Positions 16,329-24,866 of a stretch of DNA of 39,774 nt are shown here, one piece after another (the stretch's first letter is position 1; every line of letters begins with the position of its first letter). Under the pieces are notes generated by a model, which did no database searches, was not told the DNA's origin, and saw nothing but the letters and a program-made list of their open reading frames with translations. The stretch lies in contig JADCDI010000023.1 of NCBI GenBank assembly GCA_020251025.1, forward strand, positions 1-39,774. Direction: 5' to 3'. The DNA comes from Rhodobacter sp. (lineage in GTDB: Bacteria > Pseudomonadota > Alphaproteobacteria > Rhodobacterales > Rhodobacteraceae). A program made the translations under genes and the position numbers.

Positions 16329-17639
16329 ATGGCCGATCTGTTCGACACCCCGTCCACCCCTGCCCCGGGCGCGCCGCGTCCGCTGGCCGACCGGCTGCGG
16401 CCAAAGACGCTGGCCCAGGTGATCGGGCAGGAAAAGGTGCTGTCGCCGGACGGCCCCCTTGGCGCGATGCTGACGGCAGGCAGCCTGTCATCGCTGATCC
16501 TTTGGGGGCCGCCGGGCGTGGGCAAGACCACCATCGCGCGCCTGCTTGCGGACGAAACCGATCTGCATTTCGCGCAGATCAGCGCCATCTTCACCGGCGT
16601 GCCGGAGCTGCGGAAGGTCTTTGAGCAGGCCAGGCTCCGGCGCGCGAACGGGCAGGGCACGCTGCTGTTCGTGGACGAGATCCACCGTTTCAACAAGGCG
16701 CAGCAGGACGGGTTCCTGCCACATATGGAAGACGGGACCATCCTGCTGGTGGGGGCCACCACGGAAAACCCGTCGTTCGAGCTGAACGCGGCCCTGCTCA
16801 GCCGGGCGCAGGTGATCGTTCTGGACCGCCTGTCGCTGCCCGACCTTGAGCGCATGGCACAGCGGGCCGAACAGGACCTGGGCCGCGCCTTGCCGCTGAC
16901 GGGCGACGCGCGCGAGGCGCTGCTGGAGATGGCGGACGGCGACGGGCGCGCGCTTCTGAACCTGGTCGAACAGGTCGCGGCCTGGTCCCTGGCCAAACCG
17001 CTGGACCGCGCGGCGCTGGCCAACAGGCTGATGCGGCGGGCGGCGAAATACGACAAATCGGGCGAAGAGCATTACAACCTGATCTCGGCCCTGCACAAAT
17101 CCGTGCGCGGATCAGATCCGGATGCGGCGCTTTACTGGTTCTGCCGGATGCTGGAAGGCGGCGAGGACCCGCGCTTTCTGGCCCGCCGCATCACCCGCAT
17201 GGCGGTGGAGGATATCGGGCTGGCGGATCCGCAGGCACAGGCGCTGTGCATCCAGGGATGGGAAACCTACGAACGGCTGGGATCGCCCGAGGGCGAGCTG
17301 GCCCTGGCGCAGGCGGTGATCTATCTGGCGCTGGCCCCGAAATCGAACGCGGGCTACCTGGCCTACAAGGCGGCGCGAAACGCGGCCCGCCAGACGGGGT
17401 CGCAACCGCCGCCGCTGCACATCCGCAACGCCCCGACCCGGCTGATGAAGGACATCGGCTATGGCGCGGGCTATGCCTATGACCATGATGCGCAAGACGG
17501 CTTTTCCGGGCAGGATTACTTTCCCGAAGGCATGAAGCGCCCGGTCTGGTACCAGCCCCCCGAACGCGGGTTCGAGCGTGAGCTGAAAAAGCGGATCGAC
17601 TATTTCGCAAAGCTGCGCGCCAGGCGGCAGGCAGAGTAG
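16329..17639 (+). CDS. rarA: Replication-associated recombination protein A (AAA+ ATPase)
   Basis: This 436-aa AAA+ ATPase of the RarA/MgsA/WRNIP1 family acts at stalled replication forks and single-stranded DNA gaps. Walker A GPPGVGKTT is at 60-68, Walker B/DExH is LLFVDEIHRFNKAQQD, and sensor 1 is VGATTENPSFELN. The C-terminal tetramerisation part includes KSVRGSDPDAALYW and DIGYGAGYAYDHD. Length and motif order are complete. Little ribosome-binding site is visible before the ATG. A large inverted repeat begins 2 bp after the stop. Confidence 0.95.
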   Translation: MADLFDTPSTPAPGAPRPLADRLRPKTLAQVIGQEKVLSPDGPLGAMLTAGSLSSLILWGPPGVGKTTIARLLADETDLHFAQISAIFTGVPELRKVFEQARLRRANGQGTLLFVDEIHRFNKAQQDGFLPHMEDGTILLVGATTENPSFELNAALLSRAQVIVLDRLSLPDLERMAQRAEQDLGRALPLTGDAREALLEMADGDGRALLNLVEQVAAWSLAKPLDRAALANRLMRRAAKYDKSGEEHYNLISALHKSVRGSDPDAALYWFCRMLEGGEDPRFLARRITRMAVEDIGLADPQAQALCIQGWETYERLGSPEGELALAQAVIYLALAPKSNAGYLAYKAARNAARQTGSQPPPLHIRNAPTRLMKDIGYGAGYAYDHDAQDGFSGQDYFPEGMKRPVWYQPPERGFERELKKRIDYFAKLRARRQAE

Positions 17640-17640
17640 G

Positions 17641-17696
17641 CGATTTTTCTGGCGAAAAATCCCATCGCGCGACCGGATTTTTCGCCAGAAAAATCG
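17641..17696. terminator. Perfect 21-bp inverted repeat after rarA, with dyads inside each arm
   Basis: Arms 17641-17661 and 17676-17696 are exact reverse complements around a 14-nt loop, followed by tttc. Directly after the rarA stop, this would form a long AT-rich hairpin able to end rarA transcription. Each arm is itself a dyad (gattttTC, tggc, GAaaaatc), so four half-sites are stacked. That could equally be a protein-binding site for the downstream crcB operon. A weaker relative, ttttctggcggaaaa, occurs at 39326-39340. Confidence 0.6.
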
Positions 17697-17746
17697 TTTC
17701 GGGCGGCGCGGTTGACAAGGCGGTCTTACGGGCAGAAAGAAGCGGA

Positions 17747-18124
17747 ATGTTCAGAACCTTGCTTGAAGTCGCCCTTGGCGGGGCCCTCGGGGCATCGGCC
17801 CGCTTTGCGGCATACGCCGCCTTTTCGCGCGCTGACGGGCAGGGGTTTCCCTGGGCTACGGTTTTCGTGAACGTCCTGGGGTCTTTCCTGATGGGCGTTC
17901 TGGTGATCTGGCTGCAGGAAAAGGGTCTTGCCCGTCATGCGCCGATCCTTCTGACCGGCGTTCTGGGTGGTTTCACCACATTCTCGGCCTTTTCGCTGGA
18001 TGCGGTGAAACTGTGGGAACAGGGCGCTTTCGGGCTTGCCGCAGGTTATGTCCTGGGATCGGTTGCGGTTTCGATCATGGCACTGGCGCTGGGCATGTCG
18101 CTTGGCCGGGGGTGGTTTGCATGA
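17747..18124 (+). CDS. crcB: Fluoride ion channel CrcB/Fluc
   Basis: This 125-aa dual-topology membrane protein with four helices exports fluoride as a dimer. Conserved features are GGALGASARF at the N-terminus, N42 in VNVLGSFLMG, and GGFTTFSAFSLD with the F76 and F79 phenylalanines of the fluoride path and the central Na+ site. I saw no clear fluoride riboswitch in the short upstream gap. The stop codon overlaps the rluC-type start (ATGA), so it leads a three-gene operon. Confidence 0.94.
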   Translation: MFRTLLEVALGGALGASARFAAYAAFSRADGQGFPWATVFVNVLGSFLMGVLVIWLQEKGLARHAPILLTGVLGGFTTFSAFSLDAVKLWEQGAFGLAAGYVLGSVAVSIMALALGMSLGRGWFA

Positions 18125-19164
18125 GTGCCGTGCGGATGCTGACCGTTGCCGAGGAAGAGGGCGAGCAGCGCCTTGACCGCTGGTTCAGGCGCCGCTTCCC
18201 GCATGTCACGCAAGGTGCCGTCGAAAAGATGTGCCGCACCGGCCAGTTGCGCGTGGACGGCGGGCGGGCCAAGGCCGCCGACCGCGTGGTGCCGGGCATG
18301 GAAATCCGGGTGCCGCCCCTGCCCGCAGGCGAAGCGCCCGCGCCCGTCGAAAGCCGCGTGGCGAAAACCGACGCCAGGATGATTCAGGATGCCGTCCTGT
18401 GGAAGGACGAGCATATGATCGTTCTCAACAAGCCGGCGGGCCTGCCGTCGCAGGGCGGGTCGGGGCAGGGCGCGCGCCATGTCGATGCCCTGGCCGAGGC
18501 GCTGAAGTTCGGCTACAAGGAAAAGCCCCGGCTGGTCCACAGGCTGGACAAGGACACCTCCGGCGTGCTGCTGCTGGCCCGGACCGACCGGGTTGCCCGC
18601 GCCCTGTCCGAGGCCCTGCGCCACCGGCAGGCCCGCAAGATCTACTGGGCCGTGGTCGCCGGCGTGCCCGATCCGCGCCAGGGATCGGTCAGGTTCGGGC
18701 TGGTCAAGGCCCCCGGGCGCGGGCGCGGCGGCGAGGGTGAAAAGATGCTGTGCGTGCATCCCGCCAAAGTGGCCGAAACCGAAGGTGCCAAAAGGGCCCG
18801 GACCGACTATTTCACCCTGTGGTTTCTTGGCACGCGTCTGTCTTGGATGGCCTTGGAACCGGTGACGGGCCGGACCCACCAGTTGCGCGCCCATATGGCC
18901 GGGATCGGGCATCCGATTCTGGGCGACGGCAAGTACGGCGGCGCGGGGCAGGCCAATCCGGGCGATGGCTGGGGTGCGACAGGCGGCGGCGACATCAGCC
19001 GCAAGCTGCACCTGCATGCGCGCAGCCTGACCATCGAGCATCCCGTCACCAAAAAGATGATGACCTTTACCGCGCCTTTGCCCGATCACATGGCCCGTAC
19101 CTGGAAGCTGATGGACTGGAAGGAAACAGACGTGCCTGCCGATCCCTTCGCGTCGATCCGATGA
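18121..19164 (+). CDS. RluA-family 23S rRNA pseudouridine synthase (RluC-like)
   Basis: This 347-aa enzyme has an N-terminal S4 RNA-binding domain (about residues 16-62) and a catalytic RluA domain. The motif HRLDKDTSGVLLL contains the catalytic aspartate D143. GRTHQLRAHMAGIGHPILGDGKYGG is the second family signature. Of the RluA group it looks most like RluC/D enzymes, which modify 23S rRNA, but the target uridines cannot be read from sequence. Start and stop codons both overlap neighbours (crcB upstream, the ATP12-type gene downstream). Confidence 0.92.
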   Translation: MSAVRMLTVAEEEGEQRLDRWFRRRFPHVTQGAVEKMCRTGQLRVDGGRAKAADRVVPGMEIRVPPLPAGEAPAPVESRVAKTDARMIQDAVLWKDEHMIVLNKPAGLPSQGGSGQGARHVDALAEALKFGYKEKPRLVHRLDKDTSGVLLLARTDRVARALSEALRHRQARKIYWAVVAGVPDPRQGSVRFGLVKAPGRGRGGEGEKMLCVHPAKVAETEGAKRARTDYFTLWFLGTRLSWMALEPVTGRTHQLRAHMAGIGHPILGDGKYGGAGQANPGDGWGATGGGDISRKLHLHARSLTIEHPVTKKMMTFTAPLPDHMARTWKLMDWKETDVPADPFASIR

Positions 19165-19868
19165 CCGGGTGGACCGCGAAACGCTTCTGGACCGAAACGC
19201 GCGTCCAAAAGGTTGACGGCGGCTTCACCGTGCAGCTGGACGGGCGTGCGGTGAAGACCCCGGCGAAGACCCCGCTGATCGTCCCGACCCTGGCAATGGC
19301 CGAAAGGATTGCCGCAGAATGGCAGGCGCAGCAGGGCACGGTCGATCCCCGCACCATGCCCTGGACCCGGTCGGCCAATGCGGCCCTTGACAAGGTCGGC
19401 ACCCGGTTTGCCGAGGTTGCATCGCTGCTTGCGGCCTATGGCGACACCGATCTTCTGTGCTACCGTGCGGACGGCCCGCCAGAGCTTGCGCTGCGCCAGA
19501 CCAGGGCCTGGGACCCGCTGCTGGCCTGGTCCGCCACCGCGCTGGATGCGCCGCTGAAGGCCACCGCCGGTGTCATGCATGTGGCGCAGCCGCCCGACAG
19601 CCTTGCCCGGCTGACCGCCCGGATCGGGCAGATGACGGCCTTTCATCTGACCGGATTTCACGATCTGGTCGTGATTTCCGGTTCGCTGGTTCTGGCGCTG
19701 GCCGTGACCGACCGAAGGCTGTCTGCGCAAGAGGCGTGGCGTCTGTCCCGGCTGGACGAGCACTGGCAGGCCGAGGTCTGGGGCCGCGACGAAGAGGCCG
19801 GGGTGCTGGAGGCCGCACGGCAGGAGAGCTTCCTTCACGCGGAGCGATTCTATCGGTTCAGCGGCTGA
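19161..19868 (+). CDS. ATP12-family F1-ATPase assembly chaperone
   Basis: This 235-aa homologue of mitochondrial Atp12 helps assemble the F1 sector, by family knowledge through the alpha subunit. Recognisable parts are KRFWTETRVQKVDGGFTVQLDGRAVKTPAKTPL at the start, AEWQAQQGTVDPRTMPWTRSANAALDKV, and YGDTDLLCYRADGP. No ATP synthase genes are nearby. Its ATG is inside the stop of the pseudouridine synthase gene. In relatives I recall a HAD-type hydrolase gene between these two; it is absent here. Confidence 0.9.
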   Translation: MTGWTAKRFWTETRVQKVDGGFTVQLDGRAVKTPAKTPLIVPTLAMAERIAAEWQAQQGTVDPRTMPWTRSANAALDKVGTRFAEVASLLAAYGDTDLLCYRADGPPELALRQTRAWDPLLAWSATALDAPLKATAGVMHVAQPPDSLARLTARIGQMTAFHLTGFHDLVVISGSLVLALAVTDRRLSAQEAWRLSRLDEHWQAEVWGRDEEAGVLEAARQESFLHAERFYRFSG

Positions 19869-20010
19869 ACCGGGGCTGTCCTGCGCCGCCCAGAGGCCTG
19901 AACCTTGTGCATCAACCCATCAGATGCGAAGAATTTCCCCATTTCGGCGCGGTTCCGCCAGAAGTCTTGACCTTTCAAACCGCTTCGGCCCACACTTGGC
20001 GGTACTGAAG

Positions 20011-20074
20011 GAAACGGTCCGTCCGTTTCGAATCCGGCTTTGCCGGGATGAAAAAGCCGCCTGAAACCGGGCGG
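20011..20074 (+). promoter_or_regulatory. Structured leader of aapJ: three successive hairpins
   Basis: Three inverted repeats lie in the 85 bp before aapJ. They are 20011-20017/20023-20029 (7 bp, loop tccgt), 20034-20038/20042-20046 (5 bp, loop ttt) and 20057-20061/20070-20074 (5 bp, 8-nt loop). The ribosome-binding site aggaagagg follows. The arrangement could stabilise the mRNA or control translation. I do not recognise a known riboswitch. A TTGACC at 19967-19972 could be a -35 element, but no good -10 follows. Confidence 0.4.
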
Positions 20075-20094
20075 ATCATCAGGAAGAGGTAAGC

Positions 20095-21111
20095 ATGAAA
20101 AAATCCTTGTTCTTCGGCACGCTGGCAGCCGCCGGCGCGCTTGCGGGGTTCGCTTCGGCCGATACGCTGGCCGATATCAAGGCGCGTGGCGAGTTGCTTT
20201 GCGGCACGAACACCGGTCTGACCGGCTTTGCCGCCCCCGATGCCAACGGCGTCTATCAGGGTTTCGACGTGGCCGTCTGCAAGGCCATTGCTGCCGCCGT
20301 TCTGGGGGATGCCACCAAGGTGCGCTATGTGCCGACAACCGGCGAGACGCGCTTTACGGCGCTGGCCTCGGGCGAGGTTGACCTGCTGGTGCGCAACTCG
20401 ACCTGGACCTTCTCGCGCGATACCGACCTCAAGTTCGATTTCGTTGCCGTCAATTACTATGACGGTCAGGGCTTCATGGTGAAAAAGGACCTGGGCGTCA
20501 GTTCGGCCAAGGAACTTGATGGCGCGACCGTCTGCATCCAGACCGGCACCACGACCGAACTGAACCTGGCCGACTTTTTCAAGGCCAACAACATCAGCTA
20601 TACCCCGGTGACCGTGGCCGACGATTCCGAAGCACAGCGCCAGTATGTCGCCGGTGCCTGCGATGCCTATACGACCGATGCCTCGGGTCTTGCGGCCACC
20701 CGCGCGACGCTGCCGGATGCTGAAAACCACATCATCCTGCCCGAAATCATCTCCAAAGAGCCGCTTGGCCCGGTTGTGCGCCATGGCGACAACAACTGGG
20801 GCGACATCGTGCGCTGGACCTTCTACGCACTGGTCGCCGCCGAAGAGCTTGGCATCACCTCGGCCAATGTGAACGAAATCGGCACAAGCACCGTCAACCC
20901 CGAAATCAAGCGCATCCTGGGCACCGAAGGCGACATGGGTGCGATGATGGGTCTTGATGCCGAATGGGCCAAACGTGCCATCGCGGCAAATGGCAACTAC
21001 GGCGAAATCTTTGCGGCCAATATCGGAGAGTCGACCCCTATCGGCCTGGCCCGCGGCCTGAACGCACAGTGGACCCAGGGCGGGCTGATGTACGCCCCGC
21101 CCTTCCGCTGA
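20095..21111 (+). CDS. aapJ: General L-amino-acid ABC transporter, periplasmic binding protein AapJ
   Basis: This 338-aa family-3 solute-binding protein has a signal peptide ending about residue 22 (GFASA/DTLAD). The mature part begins DIKARGELLCGTNTGLTGFAAPD and continues GVYQGFDVAVCKAIAAAVLGD, typical of AapJ/BztA. AapJ captures a broad range of L-amino acids, such as glutamate, aspartate and their amides, for import by AapQMP. It is the first gene of aapJQMP, and a hairpin after it probably lowers downstream expression relative to the binding protein. Confidence 0.95.
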   Translation: MKKSLFFGTLAAAGALAGFASADTLADIKARGELLCGTNTGLTGFAAPDANGVYQGFDVAVCKAIAAAVLGDATKVRYVPTTGETRFTALASGEVDLLVRNSTWTFSRDTDLKFDFVAVNYYDGQGFMVKKDLGVSSAKELDGATVCIQTGTTTELNLADFFKANNISYTPVTVADDSEAQRQYVAGACDAYTTDASGLAATRATLPDAENHIILPEIISKEPLGPVVRHGDNNWGDIVRWTFYALVAAEELGITSANVNEIGTSTVNPEIKRILGTEGDMGAMMGLDAEWAKRAIAANGNYGEIFAANIGESTPIGLARGLNAQWTQGGLMYAPPFR

Positions 21112-21125
21112 TCCGAAAGAACAGG

Positions 21126-21149
21126 ACGGGCGCGCAAATGCGCGCCCGT
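21126..21149 (+). terminator. Intercistronic hairpin between aapJ and aapQ
   Basis: A perfect 10-bp GC-rich stem (21126-21135 and 21140-21149) with loop aaat lies 14 bp after the aapJ stop and is followed by tgtctttctt. It is likely a partial terminator or 3'-end stabiliser that raises binding protein over membrane components, as is common in ABC importer operons. Confidence 0.75.
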
Positions 21150-21242
21150 TGTCTTTCTTGACGTCGTCTGCCGACAGGGAAGCACCAGACTTCTCCGGCA
21201 TCCGGGCAGCCGGGGTCGCGGTCAGGCAACAGGGGGTAGCGA

Positions 21243-22520
21243 ATGGCCTATGCCGGTGAGGTGCCCAAGCCCAGGTTCCGGCCTGGCATGCTTATCTACG
21301 ACACGCGGTACCGGTCGCTGACCATTCAGCTGATCGTGCTTGTGCTGTTCGCCTTTGGCCTGTCCTGGCTGATCAACAATGTGATCGTCAACCTGGCGGC
21401 AAAGGACAGAACCTTTGACTTCGGGTTCCTGTGGAACCGGGCCGGCTATGACATCAACCAGACCCTGATCCCCTATACCAATGACAGCACGCATGGGCGC
21501 GCACTGTTCGTGGGGCTGGTCAACACGCTGGTCGTGGCGGCGCTTGGCTGTTTTCTGGCCACGGTTCTGGGTGTGATCATCGGTGTGCTGCGCCTGTCGA
21601 AGAACTGGCTGATCGGCCGGCTGATGACGGTTTATGTCGAGGTGTTCCGCAACATTCCGCTTTTGCTGTGGATCCTTCTGTCTTTCGTGATCCTGACGGA
21701 AACCACGCCCTCGCCCAGGGATTTCCGTGTCACCGACGAGATGATCGCAGCCGGTCAGGCCCCGGCGGCGCGGATGTTTCTGAACGACTCTGTCGCCATC
21801 ACCAACCGGGGCATGAACGTTCCCGCACCGCTGTTCACCCGCAGCCTAGGCACGGCGGGGATTGGCGAATTTCAGATTTCGCTCAACTTTCTGGCGATCT
21901 TCGCGGTGATCGGCGCATCCGCCATCGTGAACCGCCGCATGGTCAGGCGGGCCAGGGCACTGCAGGAAGACACCGGGGTTCGTCCCGTCACCTGGTGGAA
22001 AAGCCTTCTTGTGCTGTTCGTGCCCGTGATTGCCCTCATGCTGGCGCTGGGGTTTCACCTGGAATACCCCAGGATGACCCGGTTCAACTTTTCTGGCGGG
22101 ATCGAGGTGCTGCACAGCTTCACGGCGCTGCTGATCGCGCTGGTGCTGTATACGGCTGCCTTCATCGCCGAAATCGTGCGGGCCGGGATTCTGGCCATTC
22201 CCAGGGGCCAGACCGAGGCCGCCTTCGCCCTTGGCCTGCGCCCCGGGCGGACGATGAGCCTGATCATCCTGCCGCAGGCGCTGCGGGTGATCATCCCGCC
22301 GCTGATCAGCCAGTACCTTAACCTGACCAAGAACACGTCGCTGGCCATTGCCGTCAGCTATATGGACCTGCGCGGCACGCTGGGCGGTGTGACCCTGAAC
22401 CAGACCGGCAAGGAACTGGAATGCATGTTGCTGATGATGCTGATCTATCTGACGATCAGCCTGATGATCGCCTCTGTGATGAACATCTACAATTCATCTG
22501 TCAGGCTGAAGGAACGCTGA
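21243..22520 (+). CDS. aapQ: General L-amino-acid ABC transporter permease AapQ
   Basis: This 425-aa inner-membrane permease of the HisMQ type has a first helix at about 25-45 and periplasmic insertions characteristic of AapQ/BztB. The conserved coupling loop reads AIPRGQTEAAFALGLRPGRTMSLIILPQALRVIIPPLISQYLNLTKNTSLA near the C-terminus. It forms a heterodimer with AapM. It follows aapJ after about 130 bp containing a hairpin, and ends two bases before the aapM start. Confidence 0.95.
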   Translation: MAYAGEVPKPRFRPGMLIYDTRYRSLTIQLIVLVLFAFGLSWLINNVIVNLAAKDRTFDFGFLWNRAGYDINQTLIPYTNDSTHGRALFVGLVNTLVVAALGCFLATVLGVIIGVLRLSKNWLIGRLMTVYVEVFRNIPLLLWILLSFVILTETTPSPRDFRVTDEMIAAGQAPAARMFLNDSVAITNRGMNVPAPLFTRSLGTAGIGEFQISLNFLAIFAVIGASAIVNRRMVRRARALQEDTGVRPVTWWKSLLVLFVPVIALMLALGFHLEYPRMTRFNFSGGIEVLHSFTALLIALVLYTAAFIAEIVRAGILAIPRGQTEAAFALGLRPGRTMSLIILPQALRVIIPPLISQYLNLTKNTSLAIAVSYMDLRGTLGGVTLNQTGKELECMLLMMLIYLTISLMIASVMNIYNSSVRLKER

Positions 22521-22521
22521 G

Positions 22522-23970
22522 ATGGCCGAAAGCAGCCATGCCTTCGTCCGCACGGCGATCCTGCCGGCGCAGAAGCCGCCCCTGACCGAAAAGGGCGTGA
22601 TCAAGTGGCTGCGGGAAAACCTTTTTTCCGGCTGGTTCAACACCATCCTGACCCTGATCGGCCTGTGGGCGATCTACAGCCTGATCGCTGCGGCGCTGCC
22701 GTGGTGGCTGAATGGCGTGTGGAATGCCGGATCGCTTGGGGAATGCCGCGCCATCCTTGCCGAACGGGCCGGGCCGGATGCGTCCGGGGCCTGCTGGGCG
22801 ATGGTCCGCGACCGCTGGCATCAATTCATGTTCGGCTTCTACCCGCAGGACCAGTACTGGCGCCCGGCGACTGCCTTCGGCCTGTTGTTTGCCGCAATCG
22901 CACCCGTGCTGTTTTCGGGGCAGAAAGGCTTTCAGACCTGCATGCTGGCCGGGGTTGCCGCATTTCTTGCGGCAACGTTTTGGCTGGCGCAGGTGCCGAT
23001 GCTGGCTGTCGGGCTGACGACCATCCTGATGCTGGTCTTGCTGACGCTTGCGCAGGTGCGCCCCGCTGCGGTGATGTGGTTCACCGTGATCTACCCCGCG
23101 CTGGCCTTCTTTCTGCTTTGGGGCGGGTCTTTCTGGGTTCCGGTGGCGGCAATGACCGGATTGCTGGTGCTGTTGGTGGCGTATCGGCTGTTGTTGCCCC
23201 GCACGGGCGTTGGTATCGCGGCGGGGGCCGGCATCGGGCTGGCCCTGCTGTGGTGGGCCGTGCTGGATGCGCCCGTTGCGGCGGGGCTGACGTGGCTGGC
23301 CCCCATCGGGCTGGAGCCGGTGGCCTCTGACCGGTTCGGCGGCTTTCTTCTGGCGCTGACCATCGGGGTTACGGCCATATCTTTCTCGCTGCCGATGGGC
23401 ATCCTGCTGGCGCTGGGCCGACAGTCTGACATGGTGCTGATCAAGACGCTGTCGGTCGGGTTCATCGAGTTCATCCGCGGCGTGCCGCTGATCACGCTGC
23501 TGTTTACCGCATCGCTTCTGCTGCAGTATTTCCTGCCGCCGAATACGAATTTCGACCTGATCCTGCGGGTGATCATCCTGGTCACCTTTTTCGCCGCCGC
23601 CTATATCGCCGAGGTGATCCGGGGCGGTCTGGCCGCCCTGCCGCGCGGCCAGTACGAGGCCGCCGATGCGCTGGGCCTGGATTACTGGAGCGCGCAGCGC
23701 CTGATCATCATGCCGCAGGCGCTGAAGATCGCCATTCCAGGGATCGTGTCCACCTTCATCGGCCTGTTCAAGGATACCACGCTTGTGGCCTTCGTGGGCC
23801 TTCAGGACCCGCTGAAGGGCATCACCCAGATCGTCCGCGCCGACATCGCCTGGAAGGGCATCTACTGGGAGCCCTACATCTTTGTCGGGGCCATCTTTTT
23901 CGTCATCTGCTTCGGCATGTCGCGCTATTCGATGTATCTCGAACAGAAACTCAAGCGTGACCACCGGTAA
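22522..23970 (+). CDS. aapM: General L-amino-acid ABC transporter permease AapM
   Basis: This 482-aa permease is the partner of AapQ. It is longer than simple HisM-type permeases because of additional N-terminal hydrophobic segments (about residues 45-270), typical of AapM/BztC. The C-terminal transport domain contains EFIRGVPLITLLF and the coupling loop ALPRGQYEAADALGLDYWSAQRLIIMPQALKIAIPGIVSTFIGLFKDTTLV. It starts one base after the aapQ stop, so expression is coupled. Confidence 0.95.
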   Translation: MAESSHAFVRTAILPAQKPPLTEKGVIKWLRENLFSGWFNTILTLIGLWAIYSLIAAALPWWLNGVWNAGSLGECRAILAERAGPDASGACWAMVRDRWHQFMFGFYPQDQYWRPATAFGLLFAAIAPVLFSGQKGFQTCMLAGVAAFLAATFWLAQVPMLAVGLTTILMLVLLTLAQVRPAAVMWFTVIYPALAFFLLWGGSFWVPVAAMTGLLVLLVAYRLLLPRTGVGIAAGAGIGLALLWWAVLDAPVAAGLTWLAPIGLEPVASDRFGGFLLALTIGVTAISFSLPMGILLALGRQSDMVLIKTLSVGFIEFIRGVPLITLLFTASLLLQYFLPPNTNFDLILRVIILVTFFAAAYIAEVIRGGLAALPRGQYEAADALGLDYWSAQRLIIMPQALKIAIPGIVSTFIGLFKDTTLVAFVGLQDPLKGITQIVRADIAWKGIYWEPYIFVGAIFFVICFGMSRYSMYLEQKLKRDHR

Positions 23971-23982
23971 GGAGCCCCGCCC

Positions 23983-24774
23983 ATGTCCGAAACCCAATCC
24001 GCTGGCACCGTCAACCGCAGCCGGCTGCATGTGACCGAAGAGGTCGCGATCCAGATCACGGGCATGAACAAGTGGTTCGGCACCTTTCACGTGCTGCGCG
24101 ACATCAACCTGACCGTGCGGCGCGGCGAGCGCATCGTGATCGCCGGGCCATCCGGTTCGGGCAAATCAACGCTGATCCGCTGCATCAACCGTCTGGAAGA
24201 ACATCAGTCGGGCCAGATCATCGTTGACGGCACCGAGCTGACGAATGACATCAAGAACATCGACAAGGTGCGGTCGGAAGTGGGCATGGTGTTCCAGCAC
24301 TTCAACCTGTTTCCGCACCTGACGATCCTTGAGAACCTGACACTTGCCCCGATCTGGGTACGAAAGATCCCGAAGCGCGAGGCCGAGGAAACGGCGATGT
24401 ACTTTCTGGAAAAGGTCAGGATTCCGGAACAGGCGCTGAAGTATCCCGGCCAGCTTTCGGGCGGGCAGCAGCAGCGCGTCGCCATCGCGCGGTCGCTGTG
24501 CATGAAGCCGCGCATCATGCTGTTTGACGAGCCGACCAGCGCCCTTGACCCCGAGATGATCAAGGAAGTGCTTGATACGATGATCCAGCTTGCGGAAGAG
24601 GGCATGACCATGCTGTGCGTCACGCATGAAATGGGGTTCGCCCGCCAGGTGGCGAACCGGGTGATCTTTATGGATCAGGGTCAGATCGTGGAACAGAACG
24701 AACCGGAAGAGTTCTTTCTGAATCCGAAGTCCGAACGCACGAAGCTGTTCCTCAGCCAGATTCTGGGTCACTGA
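23983..24774 (+). CDS. aapP: General L-amino-acid ABC transporter ATP-binding protein AapP
   Basis: This 263-aa GlnQ/HisP-type ATPase has Walker [10 protein letters not shown] (55-63), Q-loop [20 protein letters not shown], signature [15 protein letters not shown], Walker [16 protein letters not shown] and H-loop [15 protein letters not shown]. It powers uptake by AapQM. It begins 12 bp after aapM with a ggag ribosome-binding site and is the last gene of the operon. It converges on sixA with about 90 bp between them. Confidence 0.96.
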   Translation: MSETQSAGTVNRSRLHVTEEVAIQITGMNKWFGTFHVLRDINLTVRRGERIVIAGPSGSGKSTLIRCINRLEEHQSGQIIVDGTELTNDIKNIDKVRSEVGMVFQHFNLFPHLTILENLTLAPIWVRKIPKREAEETAMYFLEKVRIPEQALKYPGQLSGGQQQRVAIARSLCMKPRIMLFDEPTSALDPEMIKEVLDTMIQLAEEGMTMLCVTHEMGFARQVANRVIFMDQGQIVEQNEPEEFFLNPKSERTKLFLSQILGH

Positions 24775-24837
24775 CGCCGGGTCAGACCCGGGTCAGGCCG
24801 CAGCTGTGACAGCGATTTGCGCCCGCTTTCTGTTCAT

Positions 24838-24856
24838 GACGGTGTGCCGGACCGTC
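24838..24856. terminator. Small hairpin between convergent aapP and sixA
   Basis: Stem 24838-24843/24851-24856 (6 bp, 7-nt loop) lies in the 92-bp gap between the two convergent genes, nearer to sixA. No T-tract follows on either strand, so terminator function is only a possibility. Confidence 0.3.
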
Positions 24857-24866
24857 AAAGTGCCGG

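Noticed and set aside
17700-17746. Fluoride riboswitch before crcB
   Set aside because: The gap after the inverted repeat is too short and has no recognisable pseudoknot motif.
22501-24090. 529-codon frame antisense to aapM
   Set aside because: Highly charged, repetitive composition typical of antisense GC-rich shadow frames; the plus-strand aapM is certain.
24782-24866. Possible zinc-ribbon tail (CHSCG) on the minus strand after sixA
   Set aside because: The frame starts inside sixA in another phase, has no start of its own and only one cysteine pair; insufficient.
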